From Myotis daubentonii (Eukaryota; Chordata; Mammalia; Chiroptera; Vespertilionidae): 64,000 bases of DNA. Below are positions 46,397-58,435 of the stretch, in pieces (within the stretch, counting starts at the first letter, position 1; each line of letters begins with the position of its first letter). The notes under the pieces were generated by a model. It saw nothing but the letters and a program-made list of their open reading frames with translations, made no database searches and had not been told where the DNA came from. The DNA lies in assembly GCF_963259705.1 (NCBI RefSeq), contig NC_081844.1, positions 47,539,501 through 47,603,500 on the forward strand, written 5' to 3'. The translations under genes were made by a program, and so were the position numbers.

Positions 46397-47036
46397 ACTT
46401 GCTGTTTCAAGGGACCTGGCATATATAGCATACGGTTCTTAATATGTTTGCTCACCTTCTTGGTGCTGTGTTTTAACCAAGGTCACCTCTCCGAGAAAGG
46501 TTGAATCCCCAGGTAGGGATTTTCCCCTGAAGTTAGGGAGGGAATAAAACCCCTCAACTAAGTGCCAGGCGGGTAATTAATCACTTTACGAACAATCATG
46601 CTTAAGCTACATAATCTTTATTCCCTGGAATGGAGATAAGAAACGCCCTAACCTTTGTAATAGAGATTGATAGGATTGAATCAACTGGTATAAATACAGT
46701 TGTAACAAGACAGAGAGAGACAGAATTTAGAAGAGAGCCAAGAAGACAGAACCTACACAGAACCTACAGACAGAAGAACTTCGCTGGAGAGAAATGGCAA
46801 AAGATCCTGGACTGAACCTGACTGCAGAAATTGGCAAGAGAACCTGACTAGAACCTGGTGACTGAACCTGACTGGAGAACCTGAGCAGAACCTCTCTGGA
46901 GATCCAGACCAGAACTTGGCTAGAGATCCTGGCTAGGCTGCTGATCAACTGAACACTGTCTCCGTGTCATTCCTTCTTGGCCGACTCCGTCCACACCTTT
47001 GGGAAGCCCTGGACCTGCTGGGGTTGGACCCCGGCA
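46397..47036 (+). repeat. LTR3, lacking its first bases
   Basis: It begins inside the LTR at ttgctgtttcaagggacc, so about 20-25 bases of the 5' end are missing, and it ends CCCCGGCA followed by the right target duplication. TATA box at 46689-46696. It is closer to LTR1 than LTR2 in its U3 (for example aggtagggattttcccctga). No primer binding site follows, as expected for the outer 3' LTR. Confidence 0.88.
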
Positions 47037-47083
47037 GGAGAAGTTCCTTGTTATAGTAGAATTCCAAGAAAAAGTGCAGAAGG

Positions 47084-47286
47084 AGCCCTGGTTGGGGTGG
47101 CTCAGTTGGTTGGAGCATCGTCATGTGCACCGAAGGGTTTAGGGTTCGAGTTCCAGTCAAGGCACATGCCTAGGTTTCAGGTTCGTTCGATCCCCAGTTG
47201 GGGAGTGTGCATCCTGCAACTGATCCATGTTTCTCACATGAATATTTCTCTCCCTCTCCCTTCCTTTCTCTCTAAAATCAGTTTTT
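47084..47286 (+). mobile_element. VES SINE next to the retroviral locus
   Basis: VES head (ttggggtggctcagttggtt), body and tail (tctctaaaatcagtttttaa). Imperfect 14-bp target duplications aaaagtgcagaagg at 47070-47083 and aaaagtgtggaagg at 47287-47300. Confidence 0.92.
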
Positions 47287-47833
47287 AAAAGTGTGGAAGG
47301 AATGATGGAAATAGAAAACTACCAGTAGGCAAGCATCATAGCATAATTGTTACAAGCCAGAGTCATCGATGGATGCCAAAATTAGTGGGTGAAAGTATGA
47401 TGAAAAACATCCTATCAAATACCAGAAATACTTGCATAATCTCAAAGTATCTTTGCCACAAGATTAATTAATTATAAAAGGAAGTAAATACTTTTATAGT
47501 GAAGAAAACTGGCAGACACCAAATTAACCAGGTGATCATGGTTACATCACCGATAATAAGACATCAACCTCATGATTCACCGAGAAGGGCACATCTGTGG
47601 TCAGATTCTCATTAAAAAAAAAAACTTCAATCTAAGTGTTGGTAAACATTAGACAAACTCAAATTTAAGGACATTTTATAAAGTAACTGCCTAGTACTCA
47701 AAAGTGTCCAGGGTATGAAAGGAAATACTAAAGAACTGTCACAGGTTTGAAGAGATTAAGGAAATGTGCTAACCAAATGAGATGTGGGATGCTGGAGACC
47801 AGAAAAACGTTATTAGGACAAGTGGTGAAATTT

Positions 47834-47834
<1 letters not shown>

Positions 47835-47877
<43 letters not shown>

Positions 47878-47889
47878 ACACCACACCAA
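47835..47889. repeat. (CA)n microsatellite
   Basis: About 21 CA units followed by ccacaccacacc. Confidence 0.96.
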
Positions 47890-47939
47890 TAAATAGACAA
47901 GAGGGCTAAAATAGTAACTTAACTATTTTTATTCATCTT

Positions 47940-48161
47940 TTTTAAAAAAAATTCATTTTATTGATTTTTTTACAGAGAGGAAGGGAGAGGGATAGAGAGT
48001 TAGAAACATCGATGAAAGAGAAACATTGATCAGCTGCCTCCTGCATACTCCCTACTGGGTATGTGCCTGCAACCAAGGTACATGCCCTTGACCGGAATCG
48101 AACCTGGGACCCTTGAGTCTGCAAGCTGACACTCTATCCGCTGAGCCAAACTGGTTAGGGC
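47940..48161 (-). mobile_element. VES SINE, reverse orientation
   Basis: Minus-strand VES with its tail at the left (attcattttattgatttttt) and head at the right (gagccaaactggttagggct). Confidence 0.94.
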
Positions 48162-48509
48162 TATTCATTCATTTTTAATCCTACCTGAATTTTGTAGAAA
48201 TTCACAAGATACAGTATATTTTACCAGTCTTGAATATTTCATGATTTCAAATTTAAGTAAACTAGAAGATTTGGTATAAGAAAAAATGTGTAGGAAATAA
48301 TGTATCTCATGTACATTAAGCAAAATGGAAAATAAATTTTGGTAGCAGCTTAAGGAAGTCAATCCAGGAAGTCAAAAAGGTTGTAGGTCCCTCCCAACCC
48401 CCCTTTTCCTTTCCTGTGAATTAAAAAAACGTTTAAATTGTTATTTTTGGTAGATGTGAGAATGGAAGGGGGGAAGGGAGTGGCAAAGGTATTTAAAAAG
48501 TCTAGTCAG

Positions 48510-48714
48510 TGCCCTGAATGGTTTGGCTCAGAGCGTTGGCCTACGGACTGAAGGGTCCTGGGTTCGGGTCCAGTCAAGGGCATGTACCTTGGTTGCGGGC
48601 ACATCCCCAGTTGGGGGGTGTGCGGGAGGCAGCTGATCGATGTTTCTCTCTCATCGATGTTTCTAACTCTCTATCCCTCTCCCTTCTTCTCTGTAAAAAA
48701 TCAATAAAATATAT
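48510..48714 (+). mobile_element. VES SINE with shortened head
   Basis: Typical VES body and tail, but the head reads ggtttggctcagagcgttgg, so the usual tggata between the A-box halves is missing. Target duplications aaaaagtctagtcag at 48495-48509 and 48715-48729. Confidence 0.95.
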
Positions 48715-49661
48715 AAAAAGTCTAGTCAGAGACACAGTTATTGCTATAGATGATATAACACTGTATCTAAATGGAGTGTGCTCAGTGCTTTCATTTAGAC
48801 TTTTAAGGTCTTTTTCTGTTAGGATTCAAAAAGGGTGAAAAAAGCAATTTCTTTTAAAATCAGCTCAAGGTAGAAATATTTCCACAAACCTTCGCATTGC
48901 AATCCTAGAGCACCTCCCCCACCTCTCAGCCCCCCTCTAGTTAGCCACCCACCTTTTCTCCTGGTAAACACTGGGGAATGCATGCTGTTTTTGTGGCCTG
49001 TGTACTGTTTTGGTATAACTGAAATTGGTGCTGGAAGATGGATTAAAGCATGTGGGACCTAATGTTTGAGATAACTACAAATAAACTATAAGCCGGGAGG
49101 TATTTACTGTTTTCAATTATAAAGATATAAAACCATTTCTTTTCTTTATTTTAAGAGAATTTGTCCCCCTCCTGTTTGATGCTTTCAGTAATAAATCGTG
49201 TTTGAGGAAACAAGTGAAAAAGAAAAGACCTGGCCAGACTTTGAAGCAACTAAAATCTTATAAAATAAGAAATGTGAAAACGGTTAGGTGTAGACTAAAC
49301 CTATTTAACATTTGTCTAGTTCTGTATATAAGGAACTGTTTGAATCCTTCAAAGCAATAAGTTTCTGATTTCTTCCGGTGCATAATCCTTACATTATGTA
49401 GACTTGCAAACTCCGTTTTCTAAAAGCACACTCAAATGTATTAGAAAAGGCTTGGTCCAATTGTTAGAAATATTTGGCTGAGTTACATTTTTTAGCCATT
49501 AAGAAACTGCTTGATCAAACATACACTTCCAAACAACTAGAGATGAGTTTTAAAAACTGAACAGTTTAAAAAATTGAAATGCAGTGGCGTAAAACGTGAA
49601 GAATTTGCCTGCATTTCAGTTTTGTTTCCAATCTTTATTCATGTCTGATCCCCCTACTTTT

Positions 49662-49873
49662 TAAAATATCCTCATCAAGGATATGCTTATTGATTTTAGA
49701 GAAAGAGGGAGAGAGAAAGGGAGAAGGAGGGAGAGAGAGAACCATTGATTGGTTGCCTCCCGACTGGGAACCGAACCCACAACTTAGGTATGTGCCATGA
49801 CCTGGGAATGAAACCCAGGACCTTTTGGTGTATGAGACTACATTCCAACCAACTGAGCCACACTGGGCCAGGC
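49662..49873 (-). mobile_element. VES SINE, older copy, reverse orientation
   Basis: Reversed VES (ccaaccaactgagccacact at its right end, a GA-rich run on its left). Target duplications ctgatccccctactttt and ctgatcccctactttt at 49645-49661 and 49874-49889. Confidence 0.92.
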
Positions 49874-52705
49874 CTGATCCCCTACTTTTATAGAGCTGGA
49901 AGAAATGGAGGAGCAAGCTTTATGAGCAAATGTTATCTGCATGCCTGCTCCGCTCCTTGGGTTTGAGATACCACAAACTTCTTTTAGACACAGTGTGTGC
50001 AGTTCTTCATTCCCAAATGAGAACCTCCAAACCCTAATCATCATTTGAGACTCATGTTGGAATGGTGGGAATTCCTATCTTGGTTCCCCCGTCTCTGGTA
50101 TGGTTAAAGTCTACACCATGCAGAGAAGCTCTGTGGGAGGCAACGTGGTAAAATTTCGTTGCATGCCCTTGTTCCCACTTTACATATCCTGGGATGGCTG
50201 TTTTCCTTTGAGTTACACATTTATATCTTTAATGGTATTCACAGAATAGTTTATTTAGTGTATTTCCTTCATGTAACTTAGTGTTTATGACCCTGGACTT
50301 TGGTGTCAAACAAACTGCTTTTTGGTCCTGAGTAGGTAACCTGGATTCCATGGACTGTTAAAATTTCATAAACACCGGGCTCAGCTATTGATTTGTCACC
50401 GACTTATTTTGCCAACTGAGCATGTTAAAATGAACGTAAACTTGTTCTTCATTATTATCACTTCATGACATTTTAATGTCATAAAAATAGAAAGGTCATG
50501 ATCTCAATAAATTTAGCTGTTTTACCATAGTATTCTGTTTCTGTCAAGGATTGATGAAAATTTTACCATGGGGGTGGGTATGGTAATATTACCAACAGCC
50601 TATGGTTTGAAGGTTACATAGCTTCATGTATCTTAAAGTTCTTTAACAGTCTCTGACATGGAGGGTTTAAAAAATATTTGTTATTATTACTGTTACCTTT
50701 TATTTATTATAAATATATGCATTATTTGTTATGTTATTAATATTGCTATTACTATTATTACTATTAATAGTTGCTATTTATTTGCTCTCTGCTGTTACTT
50801 GTCCCCTTAGATAATTTTTCATCATTAGTGTATCTTATAACTAATTCACCAAAGTGATAAATAACACAATTCAAGTCAATAGGCTTGATTCATAGCATAC
50901 ATTGTATTAGGATCACATTAGTCTGCAGGTTACCCCAAACTGCACGCATAACAGGCTTAACTAAGGACTTACTTTTCTCAAACAAGGCATTAAGTCAAAA
51001 AAACCCAAAAAACAAAAAACCCCAAAATAAAAAACTCATAGACACAGACAACAGTGTGGTACTTACCAGAAGGGAAGCCCTCTTAGGTTAGGTACTTGTT
51101 ATCGGTCAGAACTGTGTCACACCGATACTTGTAGTTACCAAGGAGTCTGGGAATCTGAGTGTTTCTTTTAAGCCTGTATATTTCAGAAGGGCAAGAAAGA
51201 GAGAGATTAAGGTTAATGAGTGATATGAGCTGGATAGTAGTTGTCCAACTTACTTTGCATAGAAAATAGATGATTGTAATACGTTTATGCAGTGATTCTC
51301 AGGAGACCTCTTTGAAAGTCTTACTGGACTATAGAGCTACATTACTGTAGCTGTAATTATGGAGTCATATAGATATATTCAACTTCTTGGTTCATTTGTT
51401 AAGTACTATATGGTTATTTTCTGAACTGCAGGCTCTTACTTGAAAATAGAGATAAAAATACCAGTGGGTGACCATTATAAGTGTAAATGAAACACTGACT
51501 CTAATTTTTAAATAAAATTATTTTTAAATGGTAACTATTGATTGAAATATTGATTTAAAATATAATGTAGGATTACATTTTCTAAATTCATTTGATTTTG
51601 ATTCACTCTGTTTTTAAAATTCTAGAAATTTTATTTCATTTTTAAAATGTTCCATTTGTGTGTTCTCATATTTCTACTTGTAGTAATACTTTGTCATTTT
51701 TCTAGGACTTTCAAGTTTCAATTTATCACTCCCCAAAGATGAATCATCACTTTTTATAAATAAATATACATTTGTATATAAAGTATTTATAAAAAATAGC
51801 CATTTAAATAGTTTTCTGTAATTTGTTGAATTCATATTTATATCATAAACTTATGTCTTTAAGAAAAATGTTTTCATCTTGAATATTATACAAGATTAGC
51901 TGCAATACTAAACTTTAAGTATGTACTGTGTTCCGCCTTAGAGCAGTTGTGTTTAGTTTGGGCTTTTTAGGATAGCATTCAAGCTTTATATATATAAACT
52001 GCTCTTAATGTGTGGTGGGGTCAGTTAAACAATTTGCTGTCAGAAGTTAATGGCTAGAAATGTTATTGGAAAAAGTTGAGGGTATTTGTCATTTAAAAAT
52101 ATTCTTTGTTTTCATAAGTTGGTTGTGGGGGTGTGTTTAATAAATGCCTGAGTTTGTAGTCTAAGTTAGGATCCTAAGTTAGGACACTCCTTAGCACAGA
52201 ATAGGAGCTAAAAATGTTCTTTGAAGACTTGATGTTTCTTTCCTGAGAGCCTGAGATACTGGGGAAAAGTAATTATATCCTTTTATATTAGTAGCAAATT
52301 GAATAAAAGCTGAAAAGGAGTAGTAACTTTTTGGTTAAGTTTCAGCAGCACATAAGTCCTCCTTTAGAAACGTAACTTTGTGGAACAAACATATTTTTAG
52401 TATCAGGCAGTTGTCTCCTTGTAAATTTAATCACTTTGGTGCTTATATTTTGAGCTGTCATGTACATGGTATTTCACTGGTATTTAAGAGTATATAAAAT
52501 CTTCCTCTGGGCTCCTATAACATTTTTATTCTATTTTGCAGATTTTCATTACTTTGAGATTTTGACTGTCTTCAAGGACAGTAATTTAAATTAAACTAAA
52601 TTGCAAAATTAAACTCAATGCTAGAATCTAGAACTAACTTGCTGATGAACTTTTACTATGTAGAGGTCCTAGCCTTGACCCATTTTAATAGATATGACTA
52701 CTTGT

Positions 52706-52924
52706 TTTTTAAAAAAATATATTTTCATTGATTTCAGAGAGGAAAAGAGGGAGAGAGAGATAGAAACATCAGTGATGAGAGAGAACCATTGATTGGCTGC
52801 CTCCTGCATGCCCCACACAGGGGATCAAGCCCGCATCCTGGTCATGTTCCCTGACCGGGGAATTGAACCGTGACCTCTTGGTTCACAGGTTGCCACGAAA
52901 CCACTGAGCCATGCTGGCTGGGGA
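52706..52924 (-). mobile_element. VES SINE, reverse orientation
   Basis: Reversed VES with the tail at tatattttcattgatttcag, the body at gaaacatcagtgatgagag and the head at aaaccactgagccatgctgg. Confidence 0.93.
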
Positions 52925-53034
52925 TGACCACATACTTGTTTTTTAATTGTAAAATGATTAACATGCAAATATGTTAACTTTTTAAGGCTGGTGTCAGAAA
53001 TAGATTACATATGCTCCATTGAAATATTTGATGA

Positions 53035-53524
53035 CTAGAGGCCCGGTTAACAAAATTTCTGCAGGGGGTGGGGGGTCCCCTTCAGCCCAGCCTGCACCCT
53101 CTCCAATCCAGGACATCCCTCTCACAATCCAGGACTGCTGGCTCCTAACTGCTCACTTGCCTGCCTGATTGCCCCTAACTGCCCCCCGCCCCCGCCAGCC
53201 TGATCACCCCTAACTGCCTCTGCCTGCTGGCCTGATCACCCCTAACTGCCTTCCTTGCTGGCCAGGTCACCCCCAACTGCCCCCCCCCCCCCCACCGGCC
53301 TGGTCACCCCCAACTGCCCCCCCCCCCACCGGCCTGGTCACCCCCAACTGCTCCCCACTCCGTTGGCCTGGTCGTCCCACGCAGCTTGCTGTTCAGTTGT
53401 TTGGTCGTCCCTCACTAACCCCCCCTGCCAGCCTTGTTGCTCCACGCAGCCTGCTGTTTGCTCTTCGGTAATTACTGTGACAGAGTCCCAGACAATTTGC
53501 ATATTCCGCTATTATTAGTATAGA
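53035..53524 (-). mobile_element. HeliBat-type non-autonomous Helitron C, reverse orientation
   Basis: On the minus strand it starts TCTATACTAATAATAGCG and ends GGGCCTCTAG, between host A and T. The middle (about 53160-53370) is a minisatellite of an approximately 30-bp unit (gcctgatcacccctaactgc) with long C-runs, the same unit as in Helitrons A and B. It is 490 bp with no helicase gene. The open frame across the array is low-complexity. Confidence 0.93.
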
Positions 53525-53619
53525 TTATATATAAAACTTTAGAAAAAAGTAAGCTGTAGTAAAACATATTCAAGTTTTGTTTTTTTTTTTAATAGATTTT
53601 TTTAGCAAGAGACATCTTA

Positions 53620-53925
53620 AGTACATATAGTAACTCGGCAATGTAGCAGGATACAAAATAAAACCCAGAAATCTATGGCCTTTTTATATACCAATAATGA
53701 ACTTGCAGAAAGAGAAATGAAAAAAACACACAACACAATCCCATTTACCGTTGCACCAAAAAATTAAGAAACCTAGGAATAAACTAAGGACGTAAAAGAC
53801 TTGTACTTGGAAAACTACAGGACATTGGAAAAAGAGATAGAGGAAGACATAAACAAATGGAAGAACATACCATGTTCATGGATTGGTAGAACCAACATCA
53901 TTAAAATGTCCATTGTCTTCTGCTT
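53620..53925 (+). mobile_element. L1 ORF2 internal fragment
   Basis: The sequence ggatacaaaataaaacccag, tttatataccaataatgaac, acctaggaataaactaagga and tcatggattggtagaaccaa is LINE-1 ORF2 in sense orientation, truncated at both ends and frame-broken. Confidence 0.85.
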
Positions 53926-54231
53926 TTCACCTGTTTTATTTTTTAATTTTGATTTTTAACTGCTCTTCTTTATTGAAGGAGACAGTGTGATTTCTGGAGT
54001 CTCCCAAAGGCCCCTAATCCATAGAATGCTTCCCTCGCCTTTTCATGATGCCTGTAGGACGCTGAGGAAGACAGATATGGCAACATTGGTTCTTGGTATT
54101 GAATGGACCTTAGAGATCAGCTGGCCAGTGGATTTCATGTTGTTTCACGGACCTGCAGCTGGCCCCAGAAGCTTCCCAGTGCCCTCTAGGGAGGCGTGGA
54201 CAGCTAGCCTGACCTGCACACTTTTATCTTT

Positions 54232-54493
54232 TTTTTTTTTTAATATATTTTATTGATTTTTTACAGAGAGGAAGGGAGAGAGATAGAGAGTTAGAAACAT
54301 CGATGAGAGAGAAACATCGATCAGCTGCCTCCTGCACATCCCCCACTGGGGGAAACATCGATCAGCTGCCTCCTGCACATCCCCCACTGGGGATGTGCCC
54401 GCAACCCAGGTACATGCCCTTGACCGGAATCGAACCTGGGACCTTTCAGTCCGCAGGCTGACTCTCTATCCACTGAGCCAAACCGGTTTCGGC
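54232..54493 (-). mobile_element. VES SINE with 45-bp internal duplication
   Basis: Young-looking reversed VES with target duplications cacacttttatcttt at 54217-54231 and 54494-54508. The segment gaaacatcgatcagctgcct through cccccactgggg occurs twice in tandem (about 54310-54354 and 54355-54399), so the element is about 45 bp longer than its relatives. Confidence 0.95.
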
Positions 54494-54689
54494 CACACTT
54501 TTATCTTTATTAGCAAAAGGAGATTCACCACTAAAACATGGTGAAAATTCCTGATCTAGTTTGGACTCCTGAGTAGAGGAAGGAAGTACCAAAAGGAGTG
54601 AAGCGAATTCCTTCATGTCATAGAGACATAGCCAGCAAACTTGAAAATTTAATCCCCTGCCTACACAGAGGTGAGCATGCTTGGCCCAC

Positions 54690-54850
54690 AGCCTGTCGTT
54701 GGTGTATAAAGTTTTATTGGAGCACAGCCAGCCTTAGGCCTTACGTATTGTTGGTGGCTGCTTTCACATGACAGACTCTGAATTGAGTTGACAGAGACAG
54801 CCTGGCCTGAAAAGCCTAAAACAGTTGCTGTCTAGCTAGCTTTTTTCCAG
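54690..54850 (-). mobile_element. ancient mammalian repeat fragment, reverse copy
   Basis: ataaagttttattggagcac, cttacgtattgttggtggct and aaaagcctaaaacagttgct belong to the same old family as 6985-7098, in the other orientation. Confidence 0.6.
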
Positions 54851-57800
54851 AAAAAGTTCGTTCTTTCCTTAGACTTGAGTCTCTGTAAAAATGCAAGTAC
54901 CTCTGGAAGAGTGTGGGTGTGGGGCGATTAGTCAGTGCTATTATCAATTACACCTCAGAGGAGTGGAAAGTTTCTTTCTAATATTTGATAGAGTGTGGAG
55001 TGACCCAACTTTGCTAGGAAAGCATATTTTATAATTTTGAGGGACTGAGTCTTAATAATATAACATGGTCATGCGTAAAAATGTGTATTTTTAACGATAT
55101 TCCTTAAATTTGTGTTGTGTTTTCTCAGTCAAGTATTAGATAAATGCAGTTATTTTAGAGCTGTTTATAATGTAGTTCTGAACAGATTTGGTTAGTTAAC
55201 TTTCTTGAGTGGTTTGCTCTATAGTTTAGACGACTTCAAAGACAGAAGATGGGATGGAAAGTGGATATCATATTTTTCAAAACATGAAGTCACCCGGCCA
55301 TTATTTTTCTTTCTCACTCAGTGTTATTCTAACTCTGGTTTTATTTCTGTGTAAAATTATTTTTAGGAAATGTCAGAAGTAAGTTGTTTAAACTCTTGAA
55401 GTGATTATAATTAGGAATATTATAGTTGCTATTACTAGCCAACTTACAAATGAAAACTTTAGGAGTTTTTTGAGGTGTAAACCCTCATAGCAAATTAATT
55501 TTCTTGGCACGTGACACATGTTTTTAATCTTATTTATTTCAAGACCAGATAACTTGATGAAAGTTGTAGGGTGTTTTTTTTTGTTTGTTTCACAGAAAAA
55601 AAATTTATTACCTTAGAAACAAACACTGTGGTATTCTTGAGTTAAATTGATGTATTCAATAATATAGGAAATGAAAATATTGATTTTTCAATTCTATTAA
55701 TCCATGAGTTTTATGTTCTACTTCTTAAATAGCTGTAGATAAATAAATTATTTTAGTCCTTAATTTTGCCAATAATAACATTAAAAACTTAGGAAACATT
55801 CAAACTAAATATTTAGAAAGTTATTTGGTGGGGTAAATTTACTCATTGATCTTAGCAAGACAGTTTCTCCTTTTGTGATGGAATGCTTAATTAGGTATTT
55901 CTCTTCTCATTTTGCATATATTCTATAAGAAGTACGTATCTTGCTGTCTGCCCCTGTGGTTACAAAAATGTGTGTTTCACTATCTTCTGATGGGCTTACA
56001 GGCTTGAAAAGTTTAATCATGCCAGATAAAGAATTTCTAATTTATTTGATGTTCAGTGGGGGCTTTTGAATACAGGCATTAAAAGTCAGCATAGTGCTTG
56101 AGGACAGATAATTGAGTAGTCCTGGGATGAACAGGAAGGTTGTGGAGGCTTTTGGAATGCCTAAGCCATCCCCTTAGTCTGGCTAGGTACACTGGGCTAG
56201 CAGTCACACAGAGATGGGTAAGAAACAGATCTGCATTCCTTTGAATTGAAACAGACAAACTTTGGAGGAAGAGGAACCAGTGATGGTTCAGGACTGTCTC
56301 TAAAGTTAATGACTTTGAATTATTTTGTCTATTGTGGCTATTCTGAATAATCAGTTACAGTGTGAGAGCAGGATACGTGACCATTTTTATATTTTACATT
56401 AGGAGTAGTATGTTAAGAATAATGTCTTACAGTTAGACTGGGACGATAAAGTAAATGAGGGAACTTGCTTTCTCAGGAAAACCAAAGAAGAGTTTGAAGG
56501 AGGGGAGGTATGGGTAGGCATTATAGGTTCTTACTATTTTATCCCCTTTCGGGGGGGACGCATTAAACACATAAAGTTACTTTTTTCCCCCTGAGTTGTC
56601 TCTTGGGCTCTCAGTGAGACCTTCCAACTGTTTTTAGGGTTCAAAGATCTAATGTCTTCTCTGATTGCAAGCCTGTAGTGTTTTTGCTGAAGAGGTATCC
56701 TTAGGCAAAGAGGAATAAAGAGGAGGGACTCACCCAGCCTAGTTTCTCTCTTAGCTAAAATGAGCAAAAACAAAGCTCTTTCAATTATTTTTTCTTCCTA
56801 GGTATAGCCAAACATGGATTGGATTTGCAGTTATTCTCATAAAGTATTTCTTGGTGAAAATACACTCCGAAGGGAGAAATTGTATTCTAGAAGAGCACTG
56901 TCAGTGTAACTGTTGATACAACATCGGAAAGACACTGGGTAGAATGTGGAGTGTTTATTCCCGACGATCTGTTACTGTCCATCCGATACGGTGCTCCTGT
57001 GCCGGACGTTGTGCTCCCAGAAAGGATGTGTTTCTGTCCATGTTGTTGTCTTCAGTTTTTCAGTCTGACTTTCTTGACATGGCATCTGTGGTCTTCTTTT
57101 GGGTTTTCAAGAAATCTGGAGTTAGAGGAAAAGTATTCTTCCTGAATGAGGCTTTCATTATGAAAAAGACAAAACTATTGAGGCGTGAAGCCCAGTAGAT
57201 ATTCTGGGCCCAGTTCCCGGCATGTTGCTGGGTTCTCTACTCAAACATTCAACCTTGTGTTGTACTAAAAAAAAAATACCCTAATTTCCGTATAGTTTGC
57301 AGTCAAGAATTATTTTACTGCTACTTTATCTTATTTAAAAGGGTTGTAGGTGTATTATCTAAATCTTGAAATTGGATTCAGAGATAAAACTGTTTACTTT
57401 TTATTAGGTTATTTATCTTATATCCAAATAGAAACTTGCACGAGTTTATCTTTTTCTCCTTTTAGTGTGCTATGGCGTTGTCTTCAGAAGCTGTTACTTC
57501 TTGGCAAGCACTAAGATAACTTTTAAGTAATTAGTTCATATATTAGAACTTGCACATGTATAGTAAGTGATTATATCAGTGTGTGTAAAGGAAAGAGACT
57601 ATTCCAGTGTGATCTTTTTGGGGTTAGAAGTGAAATAACCTAAAGGAGAGCATTTGCCCTCATCATGGTTTAGGCGCGAGACATCAACTACACTCCAGAT
57701 TTGCAATAGTGTCCTGCCAGTATTAAATGAAACTTTGTAGAAAAATGCTAATAAAAACCATGTTACAATGTGTATAGTATCAGGACTCCTTACTCCCAAA

Positions 57801-57961
57801 TGGAAATTGTCCTAGTGTGTACTTCAGGTGCTTATTCTTGGAGGTAATCAGTTTTTATACTTTCAGATGTCACTTCAGTTATTCGTGAAAACAATTAATG
57901 TACTCTCCTGGAAATGATAAAAAATGAATTTAAAACTTCAAACACACATTTTGTACATTTC

Positions 57962-57965
<4 letters not shown>

Positions 57966-57997
<32 letters not shown>
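57966..57997. repeat. (TG)n microsatellite
   Basis: About 16 TG units. Confidence 0.95.
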
Positions 57998-58000
<3 letters not shown>

Positions 58001-58226
58001 AAAGGAAGGGAGTACATGTTAAACATTTTTAATCAATTTTCAGGAAGAAAGTATTTACCTTCACATTGGTTAAAACAAAATACAAAATAGCATGGCGGAA
58101 AGAGAAAAAAACAACTATCACCTCCTATAAATCTGAAAGTCTGGTAGAATGCAATCCATAATTTTCACTAAACTGGGTCAAATTTTTAGGAAAAACAACA
58201 TCTCACTCATAACTTAAAACCTGCCC

Positions 58227-58435
58227 TTTTTGGCGTGGCCACTGGGGTTCAGTGGTTGAGTGTGGACCCATGCACTGAGGGGTCGGTGGTTCGATTCCTG
58301 GTCAGGGTACATGCCTGGGTTGCAGACTCAGTCCCTGGTGGGGGCGCGTGCAGGTGTCAGCTGATCAGTGTTTCTATCTCTATCTCTTCCTCTCTCACTA
58401 AAATAGTAATAATAATAAAAAAAACATTAAAAAAC
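58227..58435 (+). mobile_element. VES SINE, older copy
   Basis: VES head (cactggggttcagtggttga), B box ggttcgattcctggtcaggg, body and a tail with taataataat. Confidence 0.9.

Larger units (their letters stand above)
44076..47036 (+). mobile_element. endogenous betaretrovirus-like locus with three LTRs
   Basis: Three long terminal repeats in the same orientation: LTR1 44076-44840, LTR2 45590-46357 and LTR3 46397-47036. Between LTR1 and LTR2 lie a primer binding site, a leader, a short gag remnant and a polypurine tract. Between LTR2 and LTR3 only the primer binding site and about 20 leader bases remain. The block as a whole is flanked by one perfect 6-bp target duplication, ggagaa, at 44070-44075 and 47037-47042. 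Six bases is the size made by betaretroviruses and related class II elements. No pol, env or full gag is present, so the locus is defective. Confidence 0.9.

Noticed and set aside
53160..53370. Regularly spaced repeats resembling a CRISPR array
   Set aside because: They are an imperfect minisatellite inside a Helitron in an animal genome, without unique spacers or cas genes.
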